A DNA stretch of 64,000 bases from Daedaleopsis sinensis. Its lineage: Eukaryota > Basidiomycota > Agaricomycetes > Polyporales > Polyporaceae. The DNA lies in contig CM066307.1 of assembly GCA_033807695.1 (NCBI GenBank), positions 4,238,391-4,302,390 of the forward strand. The letters run 5' to 3'. This document shows positions 13,467 to 25,070 of this stretch, in pieces. A program made the position numbers and the translations under genes. Every line of letters begins with the position of its first letter. Position 1 is the first letter of the stretch. The notes beneath the pieces were generated by a model. That model was not told where the DNA came from and did not search any database. It worked only from the letters and a program-made list of their open reading frames with translations.

Positions 13467-14517
13467 TCACTCTCCCCAGCCCCGAAGCAGATGCCCCACC
13501 CCGAAGATCCGCGGCAGCTCCATCCAGACCTCCCCCCGCAGGCGATCGAACTGCTCGCGCACCGCATCCGCACACTGCGCGCATGCGCGCCGCGGCTCCC
13601 CCTCCCCCTCCTCCCCCTCCCCCTCCTCCTCCTCCTCTCCCTCCTCGTACTCCTCCTCCTCCTCGTCCTCTTCATCTTCGCCACCGCAAAGGCTATCGAC
13701 GTACCCCAAGAAGCCGACGCTGAACAGGTCCCCGCCGAGCAGCCCGCGCACCACGCACGCCTCCGGGAACCGCAGCAGCGCCCCGACGACATGCATGATG
13801 ATGCAGCCGTCCGCGCGGTCCGCGCACGTGCACGCGGGGGAGCCGGCGAGGTACGTCACCGTGCACCCGGAGCCGCGCGCGCGCGCACAGGACGAGGTCG
13901 ACGTCGGCGGGCGCGAGCGAGCGAGCTGGGTGCACGCGTAGAGCGCGGCGGGGAGCACGGCGCGCGCGGCGCACGAGAACCGGGGGCCGAGCATGCGGAG
14001 CGCGGTGCGCGGTGACGGCCTCGATCGCGTGTGCGGGCGAGTACGCGCCAGGCCGCGCGCGTCCCAGCCGGAGAGCGTCGCGGGGAACAGGGACTTGAGC
14101 TGGGCGAGACGCGGGATGTTGGACCGGGCCGCGAGGCGGAGCCGGGCTGCGAGCACGGGGAACGGGGAACGGGGAACGGGGTGCTGTCTTGCGGTGTACT
14201 GGGAGTTTGGGTGGGGTCTGTTGGCCTCGGAGAAGGCGCGGGGCGGGGCGGAGAGCGTACCTGCTCGGAGTGCAGTAGACGACGTGGACGAATTGGGTCA
14301 GGTCGTACACCGTGTCCGCGAGATAGAGGGTGTACAACCCCGCATTTCCATGGACGCCGACAGCTTGCAAGGAGGCTGCCACCATGTTGTCGAAGAGACG
14401 GAGGTCGACGTGTGCGAGAGCGGCCCTGTGAAGGTAGAAGTAGGTGTTCTGGGCGACGAGGGATACGTCCGGAGGAACGGGGAAGGCGGCGCCAGTATAT
14501 GGATATGCAATGTTCAT
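13467..14517 (-). CDS. BTB/POZ domain protein with acidic insert (BTB copy 2)
   Basis: The first exon, from the ATG at 14517, encodes a BTB core: VSLVAQNTYFYLHRAAL, VDLRLFDNMVAASLQ and LADTVYDLTQFVHVVYCTP. The second continues in the family pattern PFPVLAARLRLAARSN, LKSLFPATLSGWDARGL, and ends ELPRIFGVGHLLRGWGE. Placing the acceptor after CAACAG (near 14222) keeps the frame but makes an intron of only about 43 bp, so the junction is uncertain; the nearby sequence is a GTTCCCC tandem repeat. Between the domain and the C-terminus is a roughly 30-residue, nearly pure Glu/Asp/Gly stretch (about 13590-13680), absent from the paralogues. The gene may be functional but is the most diverged family member here. 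Confidence 0.72.
14162..14195. repeat. GTTCCCC (7-bp) tandem repeat in BTB copy 2
   Basis: On the minus strand, three to four tandem copies of a 7-bp unit fall directly before the conserved FPVLAA segment of exon 2. Because seven is not a multiple of three, a change in copy number would shift the reading frame. Confidence 0.7.
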
Positions 14518-14971
14518 GGTGTTGAGGAGGTCTAGGTGCTGCGGGCGGAGTGAGTGTTACATGATATCGCGGATAAGATGTCTTCACACCGAGAACGTAC
14601 AGCCTGAGGGATCGCCCAACGGGTGTATATGAGAGTGAGCTCAACCTCTCGTAGTGAGATTCTGTTATATACGCACCGGACGTGAGTGGCACCAAACATC
14701 GAGTGGCAAATGCATTGGAAGGCTACCATAAGAGGGCGCACAAAGATTATACCCAGGACACACAACCTTAAGCTTCATGCATAACCTTGAAGAGCCCGGA
14801 GCGAACGGGGCGGGTGAGCTCCAGCGGTCCCTCGACGTCAACCTGTGTAGGACTTGAGACGTCCGGGCATCGAGGCACAGAGGCAGAGACGGCGACCACT
14901 CCAGATCCGGAGGCTTGCAATATCGAGACATACTTTGAACGTGAGCTGCTTGGTATTCCGGCCGGTGCACT
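14518..14971. other. Spacer, no gene seen
   Basis: About 450 bases with no recognisable feature. Confidence 0.4.
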
Positions 14972-15173
14972 GAAGGTCCACAAAGCCAAGGAAAGGATAG
15001 AGATCGTATGCAGCGTCCGAGAGCTGTACGCGGCATGATTCTGCTTCGGGTCCGATGCTGGCGACACAGTGCGAGGTGCTCGCGGCGATCGCCCGTCGGG
15101 AACGCGCTCGAGTCTACGCGGATAGTACGCTGGCACCGCCGCCGCTTGCTTTCGCGACCAGGACAACCTCCAT
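14972..15173 (-). pseudogene. BTB gene relic with in-frame stop
   Basis: On the minus strand the ATG at 15173 opens MEVVLVAKASGGGASVLSA, then an in-frame TAG, then the same frame continues RRAIAASTSHCVASIGPEAE and VQLSDAAYDLYPFLGFVDL. This lines up with exon 1 of the BTB gene at 39239 (EVVLVSESN, MIAASTPRVASIGPKAQ, VQLSDTAYDLYHFVRFVY). Sequence before it, at about 15175-15240 and 15440-15620, also resembles the region upstream of that intact gene (39190-39240 and 38795-38960). So this is a truncated duplicate of that locus, with the second exon missing. Confidence 0.75.
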
Positions 15174-16680
15174 GTGGGAGGGACTCTCGTTGCCGTGGCT
15201 CGCCGATGACGCGTGACCTGATGCTTCGAGAGGCTCCCTTTAGGACGGTCGTGAGTGTCCCAAGGAATTGCGGTCGTGAAAGACAATCGATCACGAACGT
15301 TTGTCTCACTGGCAGGGAGGCTGCAGCCGTGTGCCAGGTCGGCGGTCAGCAGTGCGGCACGGGCACGGGCACCGTCTTCGTCTTTGTCTTTGCCATACGC
15401 CCGGGACCGGGACCGGGACATGCATGGAGGCCGATGCCGTCGTCTGTGAGCTGTGAATGCCGAATACTTACCGCACTGGCACAACTGCACCCAGCACGCC
15501 CCGTGAGCTGCAGGGGGATACAGCTTTGACTCACAGCACCCGCACCCGATTGTGCGTGTGCAGGCCATCATCAATGGGCAGAAGAGCTCTTCAGGCAGGC
15601 CCCACGGTACATTGACGACTGTCCGACTGTCCAAGGCGAGAGAGAGAGTCTAAGTTTCCTGAAACCACACAGGGATCACGTCAACGTCGACGCCTCTCGA
15701 AGGGAACGAACTGCCCACGCACCGTAGCAGGCTATGCTGTTGTAGCGCTAGCGGACGGATCGGCGTAGCGTATGTTCCGCGCGGGTCTCAGGTAGCTATA
15801 GACGTGACTGAAGCGAATTCGAAGCCGTCCCGATGTACATTGTACGAGCTTCTGCACGGGGGCGCGGTGGTTGCAGCCCGTGGGTTCGGAAGGGCACATG
15901 CACATGCACATGCACATGAGCCCGCAAGCGCTGCTCATAGTACATACGCACAACTGGGACTGCGTGTTTGCCGCGACGGTCCGCGGCGGGTACGGTCTTG
16001 ACCTTGACCGTGTCGCCTGCGGGTTGGACTTGAGCTTGAGGACTGAGGACTGAGGGCTGAGTCGCTGCTCCTCGAGGTCGCCTCCGCGCGTGAGTGCAAG
16101 CCACATGGTACAGGAGCCGCCGCTATACCATACCGCAACTTGCAAGGACATCGCCGTGCCCGGCATGTCTTGCTCGACGACAGACCCCACTCGCCATGCA
16201 CACGTGGATGTGTATGGGCAGAGGATGCTGGCGGTATGGACGCGAGACCACAGGCGTAGTCTTGCGCGATTGTGATGGTGACCTGGGTCCTGGGCCACCC
16301 GCGAATGTGACAGACAGCGCACGGGGAGTACGGGTACGTACATATGCATGCCCCCGCGGTCGCACTTCCTCGCGACACGTCACACGAACGCACGGACGCA
16401 CGGACGCACGGGCTCGCAGAGGGTGACGTTGACGTTGACGATGACGATGACGTTGAGCAGGGATGATTAGGGTTTGCAGGGAGCGGTAGCACAAGCACAG
16501 ATGCGGTGATTAGCGTAGCGGTACGATGCAGATGATAGCGAACTTTTCTCTCTCTCCGTCTCTCCGTCTCCGTCTCCGTCTCCGCGGAACGCGAGAACGC
16601 GAGAACGCACTGGTCCCCCTCCCTCCAAACTCCCTCTATCCGACCGTCGAGCCCCCCCCCACACACGCCTACGCCTACGC
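15174..16680. other. Gene-free stretch with short low-complexity runs
   Basis: The left 450 bases carry decayed upstream sequence of the BTB relic. Beyond that are short tandem runs: CACATG units at about 15895-15919 and TGACGT/GACGAT units at about 16421-16456. Open frames here are compositional artefacts. Confidence 0.45.
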
Positions 16681-17311
16681 CTACTCCTGGATCTTCGCGA
16701 GGATCTCCTGGTCGCGGAACAAGAAGTACTCCTGCACACACACACCCGCCCGCGTCAGCCCACATCCACATCCACATCCACGTCAACGCGCACGCGCAGC
16801 AGTACGCACCTCGTCCCCGACCTTGATCGGGCTCCCGCCCCACCCAGGCACGATCACCCGGTCGCCCGCCTGCACGCTCACGGGCCGCACCTTCCCGTCC
16901 TTGCCCTGCGCCCCGGGCCCCGTCGCGATCACGGTCGCTTCGGGGAGCGGCGCGGCGGTCGTGGAGGACGGCAGGAAGATCCCGCTTGCTGTTTTCTGTG
17001 GGCGGGGGGGAGGCGTCAGCGTGTGCGTCAGCGTGTGCGTGTGATATGAGATGGGAGAAGGGGGGAGGGGGGAGGGGGGAGGAAAAGGGAGGGGAAGGGA
17101 GGGGAGAGAGGGGAGAGGAGGGGAGAGAGGGGAGAGGAGGGGACGTACGGTCTCGGGCTTGAACCGCTGGACGAGGACGCGGTCGAAGAGGGGGAGGACG
17201 GACTTGATGGACTTGAACGTCGCCTGGGCAGCCTGCGCCCACCCACTCGCGAGTCAGCACTCTGCACTCTGCACTCTGCACACCCAGCTCCTCCTGGTCG
17301 GCACGCACCAT
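16681..17311 (-). CDS. HSP10: Mitochondrial 10-kDa chaperonin (Hsp10/GroES)
   Basis: Four exons give a 107-residue co-chaperonin, the usual length. The ATG at 17311-17309 is an exon by itself, followed at once by GTGCGT; the rest is 17232-17149, 16995-16810 and 16731-16681. The protein begins MAAQATFKSIKSVLPLFDRV, then FKPETKTASGIFLP, where the mobile loop that contacts Hsp60 lies, then LPEATVIATGPG, GDRVIVPGWGGSPIKVGDEE, and ends ILAKIQE. Hsp10 caps the Hsp60 ring in the mitochondrial matrix and is essential in fungi. All introns are GT-AG and all phases close. The gene looks intact. MUB1 lies upstream on the same strand. Confidence 0.95.
17047..17145. repeat. Purine-rich GGGGAGAG tract inside an hsp10 intron
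   Basis: About 100 bases of nearly pure A/G on the plus strand with GGGGAGAGAG-like units. On the gene strand this is a long pyrimidine tract within hsp10 intron 2. Confidence 0.75.
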
Positions 17312-18444
17312 GTCAACAGCAGCGAAAGAGTGAGATGAGGGAAGAAGGCAAGCTTAAGGGAGGAGGGAGGACTGGGGGAGAGGACGAGCTGAGCGTGTCA
17401 CGGTCAAGACTCAAGGCAGGGCGAAGGTACCTGAGGCGCCCGCTGACAGACGGCCCACTTTTCTCGCCCGCGTTGTTTGGCCCGGACAAACAAACCACGG
17501 CGCGAGAACTGTCGAGAACTCAGAACGGGAGCCGGTTAGGCGGGCCTCGCGCTCGCCTCGCGAGTCGCGACGGCCGACGTGGGTGCACACGCGATCGCGA
17601 CGAGGCTCAGGCCGCGAGTCCGACGATTCACGAAGGCTGGCGACGGCGCGGAGGGGTGGAGGAGATAGGAAAACGCTGCACGCGACCGCCACTTCTACCT
17701 GCTTAAACTTACTAACGAACTTACGAACCTGCGCTACGCTCCCTTCACCGGCGACACCATACGACGCACACAGCGTCACTAGCGATCTCGTCTGCTGAGG
17801 CCTGAGGCCTGAGGCTGTGAGATCATAACTTTAGGACTACTCGAGGCTGGTATAGATTGTGGCTGGTAGACTACATTGCGGGGACTGACGAGCACGAATG
17901 GCGAACGATGACGGACGGACGACGATGACGGACGGCGGACGACGGAGAAAGAGGAAGGGTGGTGTAAGGAGCGTGTCTGGGGTCTGTGTCTGTGTTGCGG
18001 TGTCTGCTGAGGTACGGATACGGATACTGATGAGGACGCGGACGACGATGACGATGAGGGTGGGGGTGAGGATGAGGGTGAGAGTGGGATGCGTATGCGT
18101 ATGGGGGTGGGATGCGGATACAAGATGTGCGGGCGATGCTGAGGGGGTCGATGTGTGATGAAGGGGAGGAGAGGGCTGTAGGAGCACTAGTGTAGCCGTC
18201 AACGACACGATTGAACGATACGGACACGAAGCCGACGGTCTGCGATCGGGGGTGTGCATGTACATCCGGATGATCTGAGTTCGTTGTCGACATGGGAGAC
18301 GCGGGGGGACGAGGATAGCGGGTGAGGGGGGTAGGGCGAGGAAGAGGACGCGCGGGGCAGACGTAGAACGTCCGCGAGGGAGCGAGGGAGCGCGCTCGCG
18401 CCTCAGAGGCACGACCGAAGAGCACACGTACGTACCCGCACCCA
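17312..18444. other. hsp10 upstream / MUB1 downstream region
   Basis: About 1.1 kb between two minus-strand genes. It should hold the hsp10 promoter and the MUB1 3' UTR. It contains GA-, GT- and GGATG-rich low-complexity runs; I find no further gene. Confidence 0.45.
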
Positions 18445-21400
18445 CTACTCCATCACCATGTCCACATCCCCATCCCCATCCCCGTCCCCGTCCGCATCCG
18501 CATCGTCGTCCACCCCGTCCGTCTCCGTCTCCGTCTCCCCATCCCCAGTCGCAGTCCCAGTCCGCGAAGGCCCCGCCTCCCGCTCCCGCTCGCGCGCACG
18601 CGCCCGCGCCCGGTCCCGCTCCGCCAGCATCTCCGCCCGCCCCTCGCCCGTCATGGGCAGCAGCGCGAGCTGCCGCGCGAGCATCCGCCGCCGCACGTCC
18701 TGCGCGTCCGCGTTGCCGTTGCCCGTCCCGCCCGTCCCCCCCGTCCCCGTCCCGCCCGCGTTCTCCGCCCACGGCGTCCCGCGGAACGTCCACGTCCCGT
18801 CCACGAGGCCCGCAGGCAGCACGGGGAGCGGCGTCCTCCCCGTCCCGGTGCCCGCGGGGACGTTCGTCAGCCGCCGCTGCGGGGGTGGTAGCGCTTGCGT
18901 CTCCGTCCGGCTCGGGATCATCGTCGCGATCGCGGCCACCGCGGCTATCCGGTCCGCTGCTGTTTGTTGTGCGGGATCAGGGCGGGGCCCTTCTTGCGCG
19001 AGCCGCGCCTCCGCCGCGACCGCCCGCGCCTGCCTCTCCCGCTCGCGCGCCTCGCGCCTCTCCGCCCGGGCTACCGCCGCCGCGGCCGCCGCAGCCCCCC
19101 CACCGCCAGCGCCAGCGCCCGTGCCCGTGCCCGTAACGGTACCCCCGCCGCTGCCCTGGTGGGTGTGGTGGTGGTGGTGGTGGTGGTCCGCGTCCTCCTC
19201 CGGGTCCTTGGCGCTGCACCAGAAGCGGTGGCCCTCGCTCCACGCCGTGCTCTGGCACTCCTTGCCGCAGTACTTCGCCTTCCGGCACCGCCGGCACTTC
19301 GCGAACTCGCGCGGGAACCGCTCCCACCGCCCGCACAACACTAGCGATACGCGCGTTAGCACGACGGAACACCCGGAGAGGGGAAGAAGGAAGGAAGGAA
19401 GGAAGGGGAGGGTAAGAGGGGAAGGGGACTCACTGTTGGCACACTGCCGGATCCCGCCCCGGCTGTCGTCCTTCCTGCACGCGTTCCGCATGATCACCCC
19501 CGCCCAGTACTGGATCTCCGGCGGCAGGCTCGGCGGCGGGTTCGCGCTCTCGAGCTCCGACGAGCTGTGCCGGTACGTGAACCGCTCGACGAGCGCGAAC
19601 ACATTCGTCATCCGCTGCGGCGGGCTGTTGTTGCTCGCCGCCGCGCCCGCGCCCGTGCCCGTGCCAGAACCAGCGGGGGCGGACGACGACGACGACGACG
19701 AGGCCTTCTCCTTCTCCTTGCCGCGCCCGGTCGCGCTGTTGAACGCCTTCACGAGCGGATGCACTTCGCGTGGCGCTGGGGTGCTCGAGCTCGACGCGCT
19801 CGGGGTGGACGCCGCGCTCGAACTGCCCGCAGCGCGGCTCGACGACGACGTGCTCGCGCTCGCGCCCGCGAACGTCTGCCCGTACCGGCCCTCGTTCGAC
19901 AGCTGCGCGGTCGCCGGGTGGAAGCTCGTCCGCGGCTTGTAGAACGCCTGCCGGCAGTGCGGGTACTTGCTCAGGTACGCGAGCAGCTGCAGGCTCAGCA
20001 GCACGTCCTCGTCGCGGTACGGGCCCGTCTCGATCTCGCGCGCGTGGTGGTGGTGGTGGTGGTGGTGCGGCGTGCCCCCGTTCGCGTTCGCCGCCGCCCC
20101 GCCGCCGTTCCCAGCCCGGATGGTGTTCTGCCGCGCTGGGGTGCCGGGGTCCGCGCGCGCGCCGCCGTCGACGGCGGCGGGGACGAGGAATCCCCCCGCC
20201 ATGGGCGTGCGTGCGGCTGTCATGGGAAGATTAGTGGTGCCCGCACGAGGGGTGCGTTCGCCCGCTCCTGCATGCGCGTCAGCTACCGCTCGCGCAGGAG
20301 GTCCGTCCAGCGCACCCGGAGCTCCCGGGGGCGCCCCCATCGCGAAGTCGTCGTTCGTCTCGAGCGAGACGATACCGTCCTCGACTCCCACTCCGGGCAC
20401 GACCCCCTCGTCGTTGATAATAATGTGCGCATCCGACGGCAGATCGCCGATCCCTGCTCCACCTGGGGCAGTAGGCCCGGCAGTATCAGTGACGATACCG
20501 ACCGCACGCCTCGAATGCGTGGCGCGGATAGTGCCCGTGTCCGACGGCTGGCGTTCTGGGGACGGGGACGGTGCGGAATCGTCACGGCTGGTATCCATAT
20601 CCACGTCGCCGTCGTCCTCGGTCTCGGTCTCCGGTCTCGAGTTGGCGGCGGATGTTGAGGTGGACGGACCTGCCGAGGCGGTAGGCACGTTGAGCCTGGA
20701 TCGATGCGTCCGCCGCGTGGTGTTGGCAGGTTGATCCCACACCGGACGTGCGACGATGGTCCCACTACGGTCCCGGCCTGGGACTACGACGGTGCCGGTG
20801 GGTGTATTAGAGCCGTTGGGGGTCGCGTTAGTTGATGTGTCCGCTGAAGTGTCGGTATCCTGTGCGCGCGAGCCGCTGGGGGTTGCCTGATCGGTCTGCA
20901 TGGGTTCCTGCGCAAAGTCAGCCATATGCAAAATGGGTAGGACGATGTGCACGTCATCGCTCCGGATCTCCCAACGGTGGCTTGGGATGTCTCTGACAGT
21001 CATAACGTCTTCCCCGGATATCCCAACGGACATGCCGGAGCCGCCTGTGCACGCAAGAGAAATATACACACCTCCTGGGACGCTTCAAAACTCTGCATCG
21101 AGACATCCGCGGGTCGGTCGGCGAGGCGGTCGGACGCGTGTCGTTCCAAGGCCCGAGCTATCGCCGCCGCCTGTTCCCGCTGCCTCATCTCGTTCTGCAA
21201 CTGCCGCCGCGCGAGCCGCTGCTCCCTCGTCTCCCGCGGCATCCCGTTCGCAGCCACGCTCGGGCCCACGGCGAAGCCCTTGCTCGCCAGCCACGCCTCG
21301 AGGATGCACCCCACCACGTCCAGCGTGCCCGCCTGGACGACCCTGCTCCGGATCGGCTCGCTGCCGCGCACGCCGATGTTCACGATGCACTGGAAGGCCA

Positions 21401-21806
21401 GAGAAAACCGGTAGGCGGCGTGTTTATCGTACGACTTGGGGAGGAGCGTCGGGACGGCCTTCGGGGGGTGCGAGCCGGGCGAAGCGAGGCCGTAGAAGAT
21501 GGCTGGGTTCTCGGGGGGCGGTGGCGAGAGACAGAAGTCGTGCAGAATGCGCACGAGTCGCTCGAGGCCGCCGTCCATGGTCATGATCTCGCGTATGCGG
21601 GGGGAGGTCGACGTGAGATAGACGAGATGGGTGAGCGAGTTGAACAGGGGGAGCGATGAGTTCGTGTCGAGCGCTGCGGCGCGGGCTTAGCTACGCTACT
21701 GGACATCGTGCTGGACGGCGTGCTCACCTCGTCTGTCGTAGAGCTGGGAGGATATGCAGACGCAAGCCCTGTTTTGGGCAGGGAACGCGAAGTTGGATTC
21801 GCGCAT
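18445..21806 (-). CDS. MUB1: MUB1/SamB-type MYND zinc-finger protein
   Basis: Four exons (21806-21728, 21673-21072, 20907-19434, 19340-18445) give about 1016 residues with phases that close. The N-terminus shows family signatures: MRESNFAFPAQNR, SSQLYDRRALDTNSSLPLFN, SLTHLVYLTS, IREIMTMDGGLERLVRIL. Further on are GPYRDEDVLLSLQLLAYLSK and the MYND finger, which spans an intron: CANMLCGRWERFP, then KCRRCRKAKYCGKECQSTAW and SEGHRFWC. In yeast Mub1 works with the ubiquitin ligase Ubr2 to promote Rpn4 turnover, and Aspergillus SamB affects morphogenesis. The intervening and C-terminal regions are low-complexity, with two polyhistidine runs and Ser/Gly/Asp-rich tracts, so the length exceeds the usual. 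Intron 2 (20908-21071) is the least certain junction. Confidence 0.88.
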
Positions 21807-24800
21807 CGTCGTGGCTGGGCGGGTGGCGGAGCGACGGCGGTGGTGTCAGCAGCGAGCTCAGGGGTGTGCGGGGTGTGAGAGAGGTCGTGCTCGTTGTGTT
21901 TGTCGGCGTCGTCGTCGTCGAAGAGGGCGATGTTCAAGGTCGTCTGCGCCTCGGCTGATCTGACTGATCCCTTGTGTGGTCCTGTTTGGCTTCGGTGGCT
22001 ACCGCTTTGGGACGCGCGCCCTTGCGCGCCCCGCTCTTGTTCCTTACGATTTCTAATCCTTGTGTATCCTCTCTTTCTATCCTCGTGTGTACTGCTTTGT
22101 CTACGTAACCACCTTCCATAGCCGACTAAGTGTTTGACTGGATCAGCCAGGTTCTGTCTGTCTTGAACAACGAATCCTCCGTGTGTCGATGGACTACGTA
22201 CTTGAAGTGAGTCTTCATTTCTTGTCTGTGGATCGGTCATCAAGCGGTCCCAGAGTTTCGTGGTGTAAACCGCGATGTCCACGCCCAAGTTTCGGTATAC
22301 TCGAAAATCGAGATATCTGGATACAGCTATTTGTGGCAAGCCGTAGCTAGCTGGACAGCGGCTTTATCCAAGTCTTTCTCGAACATCCCGATACTTGGGT
22401 CTGGACGCTGTGGACACGGATAATCGCTGTGCACGACCTACCGAGTCTCTTCCTTTTCCGACGACACGCACCGACAATTGGGCAACAGGTCGGCTCATGC
22501 GCTCGCGGACGTCATCGGAGGTCTCTTGTCCGTCGGCCAACGGTGGTCTACCCGTGTCTCGTAGACTGCAAGGACGTACGGAGATATTGTACGTCCCTGC
22601 AGTCGCTCTATGCTTCGGTGGTGGTGGTTATGCAAACCCTTGGCCCGACTACAGCTCTCTGTTCTGCGAATTTCGCCGTTGTCTACGGATAATGATGCAT
22701 ATGCATATGTCTGAGGGTGCTCGCGAGATTTATCGCTTGAGATTCGCCATTCGCTATCGGTCGAGAGCGCAACGCTCTCCGGCCGTGTATGTGTAACAGT
22801 CGGTGTCAGCACTGCAACGCAAGGAACGTTTGCTCACTTCTGGAAAGTATCGGAAATCGTCTCTTTCCTGAGTTACACAGGACCAAGAATATGAACATTC
22901 GATGAGGGTGTCTCTTTCCCCTCACCTGGAACGCTCTCGAAGCCTTTCTGGGCAGATGCAAGACGGAAAAAGGGCACTTACCGCACTAGCGAAAATTGCT
23001 CTTTCGACTTTCTCTTCCCTATCCCTTTCTTTCCCATACAAAGGAATCCGTTCTTCGCAGTGCAGATTGGTTCGTTAACCACGCATTGGTCGGCCAGCTA
23101 CTGGTAGTGACGTCATCATAGTCGTGGTATGTTGTGTCAAGCACTTGAGGCAAGGTTGGGTCGAGAAGCAATTGAAAAACGAACCTTGCTCGAGAGATCA
23201 GCTCGCGAGAGCTGGCGACTTGACCGCGAGATTGTATACGTATGACTCAGCATCCGCGTCGCTCTCTATTCCCATCTCGCAGTGCACGGCATGTGGGAGG
23301 AGAGAACGCCGTAGGAGCCACTGCATCGCCGCCAGGAGACCCACACTCTCGACTCCGTCGCCCAGTCCAGATGGAGAACCCAGACCGTAAAACATGCTTT
23401 CTGCGATGTTGGCGCAGTCGAAGTATGTAGACCGTGATGGGCGCCACCGTACTACCGGGTGAGCGTTACACACCTTGAGCTCCGGCCCCGATCCGGAGTC
23501 CGACGAGTTGCTGGCGAGACGCAGCACAGTGCGCGCCGAGGTTCGATTGGACCGGCCAGAATCATAGGGGGTAAAGCTAGGTAAAGAGGGAAGAGCTCGC
23601 GTTCGAGCGACCAGACTCAAAACTTCGAAATCCAGCGTTCACGTCGACGGGGGTCTTCTATGTAGCAACCGTCGTCGCCATCGATATCATGTGGTCCGTG
23701 CGCTCAAGACACCGATGACAGCCCGAGGACAGCGTGGTCGTGTCGTCAGTGGCGGGGTGGCGGAGTGGCTGACACTCGTCAGCAGTGCTACTTAGCTTTG
23801 TGGCACCGTGTACTCACCATTCGCTGAATAGGGGCAGTCTAGCACGATCGAGCAGTCGTCCACAGAACTCAGACCACACCTTGAAGCTCAGCAGAGGTCA
23901 ACAGCAAGTGGAGGTTCCGGAGACGATGGTAATGCCGAAGCGAGTCCCCCGAAAGGCCCAAAACTGTTGATGTACGTTGTTCACCTGTTGGAAATCGTGA
24001 CTCGTCTGAATTTTGATCCTAGCCACATCCGAGCCAAAATAGGCAAGATGTACGGTGAGCAGCATGGAACGAGGATCTGCGTGAGCAGCTGACCCACCGT
24101 TAGTAGATGGCTGATCAGAAGGTAAGAACAAAAACATACGGGGCTTGGTCCCTGAGTGCTCGGCTACCCCTCCGCAATCCACCAACAACGTAGCCGGCTC
24201 CGAAACGGCGAAAATTACTTACTGAACGCGACTACACGCGACTACACGCGACCGCGACGCGTCGTCCTTTGCCAGCGGTCCCCCCTGGACAAACCAGCTT
24301 GCGGACATGCGAAGGTGCGTATCTCTTGCCGGGTGTGAAAGAAAACTCTCGAGAAGGTTAGTTCCCTATACGTACGTAGTCCCGGAGCAAGAGCAGCACA
24401 CGAATCAGCAATCAACGTTCGCCAGCGCACGCGATCGATGGCGCATTTTCCATACACGCACACTGGCGGTGAGAAACGGGCCCGACGCGGCCCAAGTCGT
24501 CCGCCCATCTGCGTCGGGTCGGGACGACCGAGCGCTCGATCATAAAGCGTCATGCGATCCTCTTGGGCGCGCTCGGCTGTCCACCGGACACTCCCCGCCC
24601 GCCGCCGACGCAGTCACGCCGCGTCGAGTGCGGCATGAGAAGAGTAGGTACGTACCCAGTTTGTCGTGGTGATCATTGTGGCCAGCACCGTGCGGTTGCA
24701 GGGCGGGGCTGGGGCTGGACAAGTTGTGCGGCAGCCGGCTTGGAGGTTGGGTTAGCCGGCGAGCTTGTGACGAACAGGTTGATAAATTCCTCCACACGAC

Positions 24801-25070
24801 CATCAATGCCATCAATCTGTAGTCTGCACGGTCCCCACAGATCTGGGGTCCCAGCGCCTGTGCCTGGGTCAGGCGACCCCGCTCGCGTCTCTCGCGTCCG
24901 GTCCGCGCGAAGAGGCGCGAAGAGTGCATGTGCTCCCCCACGTATAAAGCTTCTCGAGTCCCCGCCCGGCCTTTTTTCCCTGGTTGTGGTCCCAGCTCCG
25001 TGCTTCCCATTCTCCAGCGATCCAGCTCTTGGTCAAGCCCTTCCTCCGCTCCTGGGTATCGTCTGTAAAA
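21807..25070. other. 3.3-kb stretch without a supported gene
   Basis: It lies between divergent MUB1 and the sugar transporter and must include both promoters. Short frames such as minus-strand 23198-23620 have no recognisable domain. I see no repeats or RNA genes. Confidence 0.35.

Noticed and set aside
15935..17311. 458-codon minus frame over hsp10
   Set aside because: It reads through hsp10 introns in the wrong frame; low-complexity Ser/Pro and Arg runs show it is compositional.
18458..19942. 494-codon plus frame antisense to MUB1
   Set aside because: The minus strand encodes the MYND protein; GC-rich codons leave the antisense frame open.
23753..23840. tRNA-like A box (TGGCGGAGTGG)
   Set aside because: No matching B box (GGTTCRA) or cloverleaf could be found downstream.
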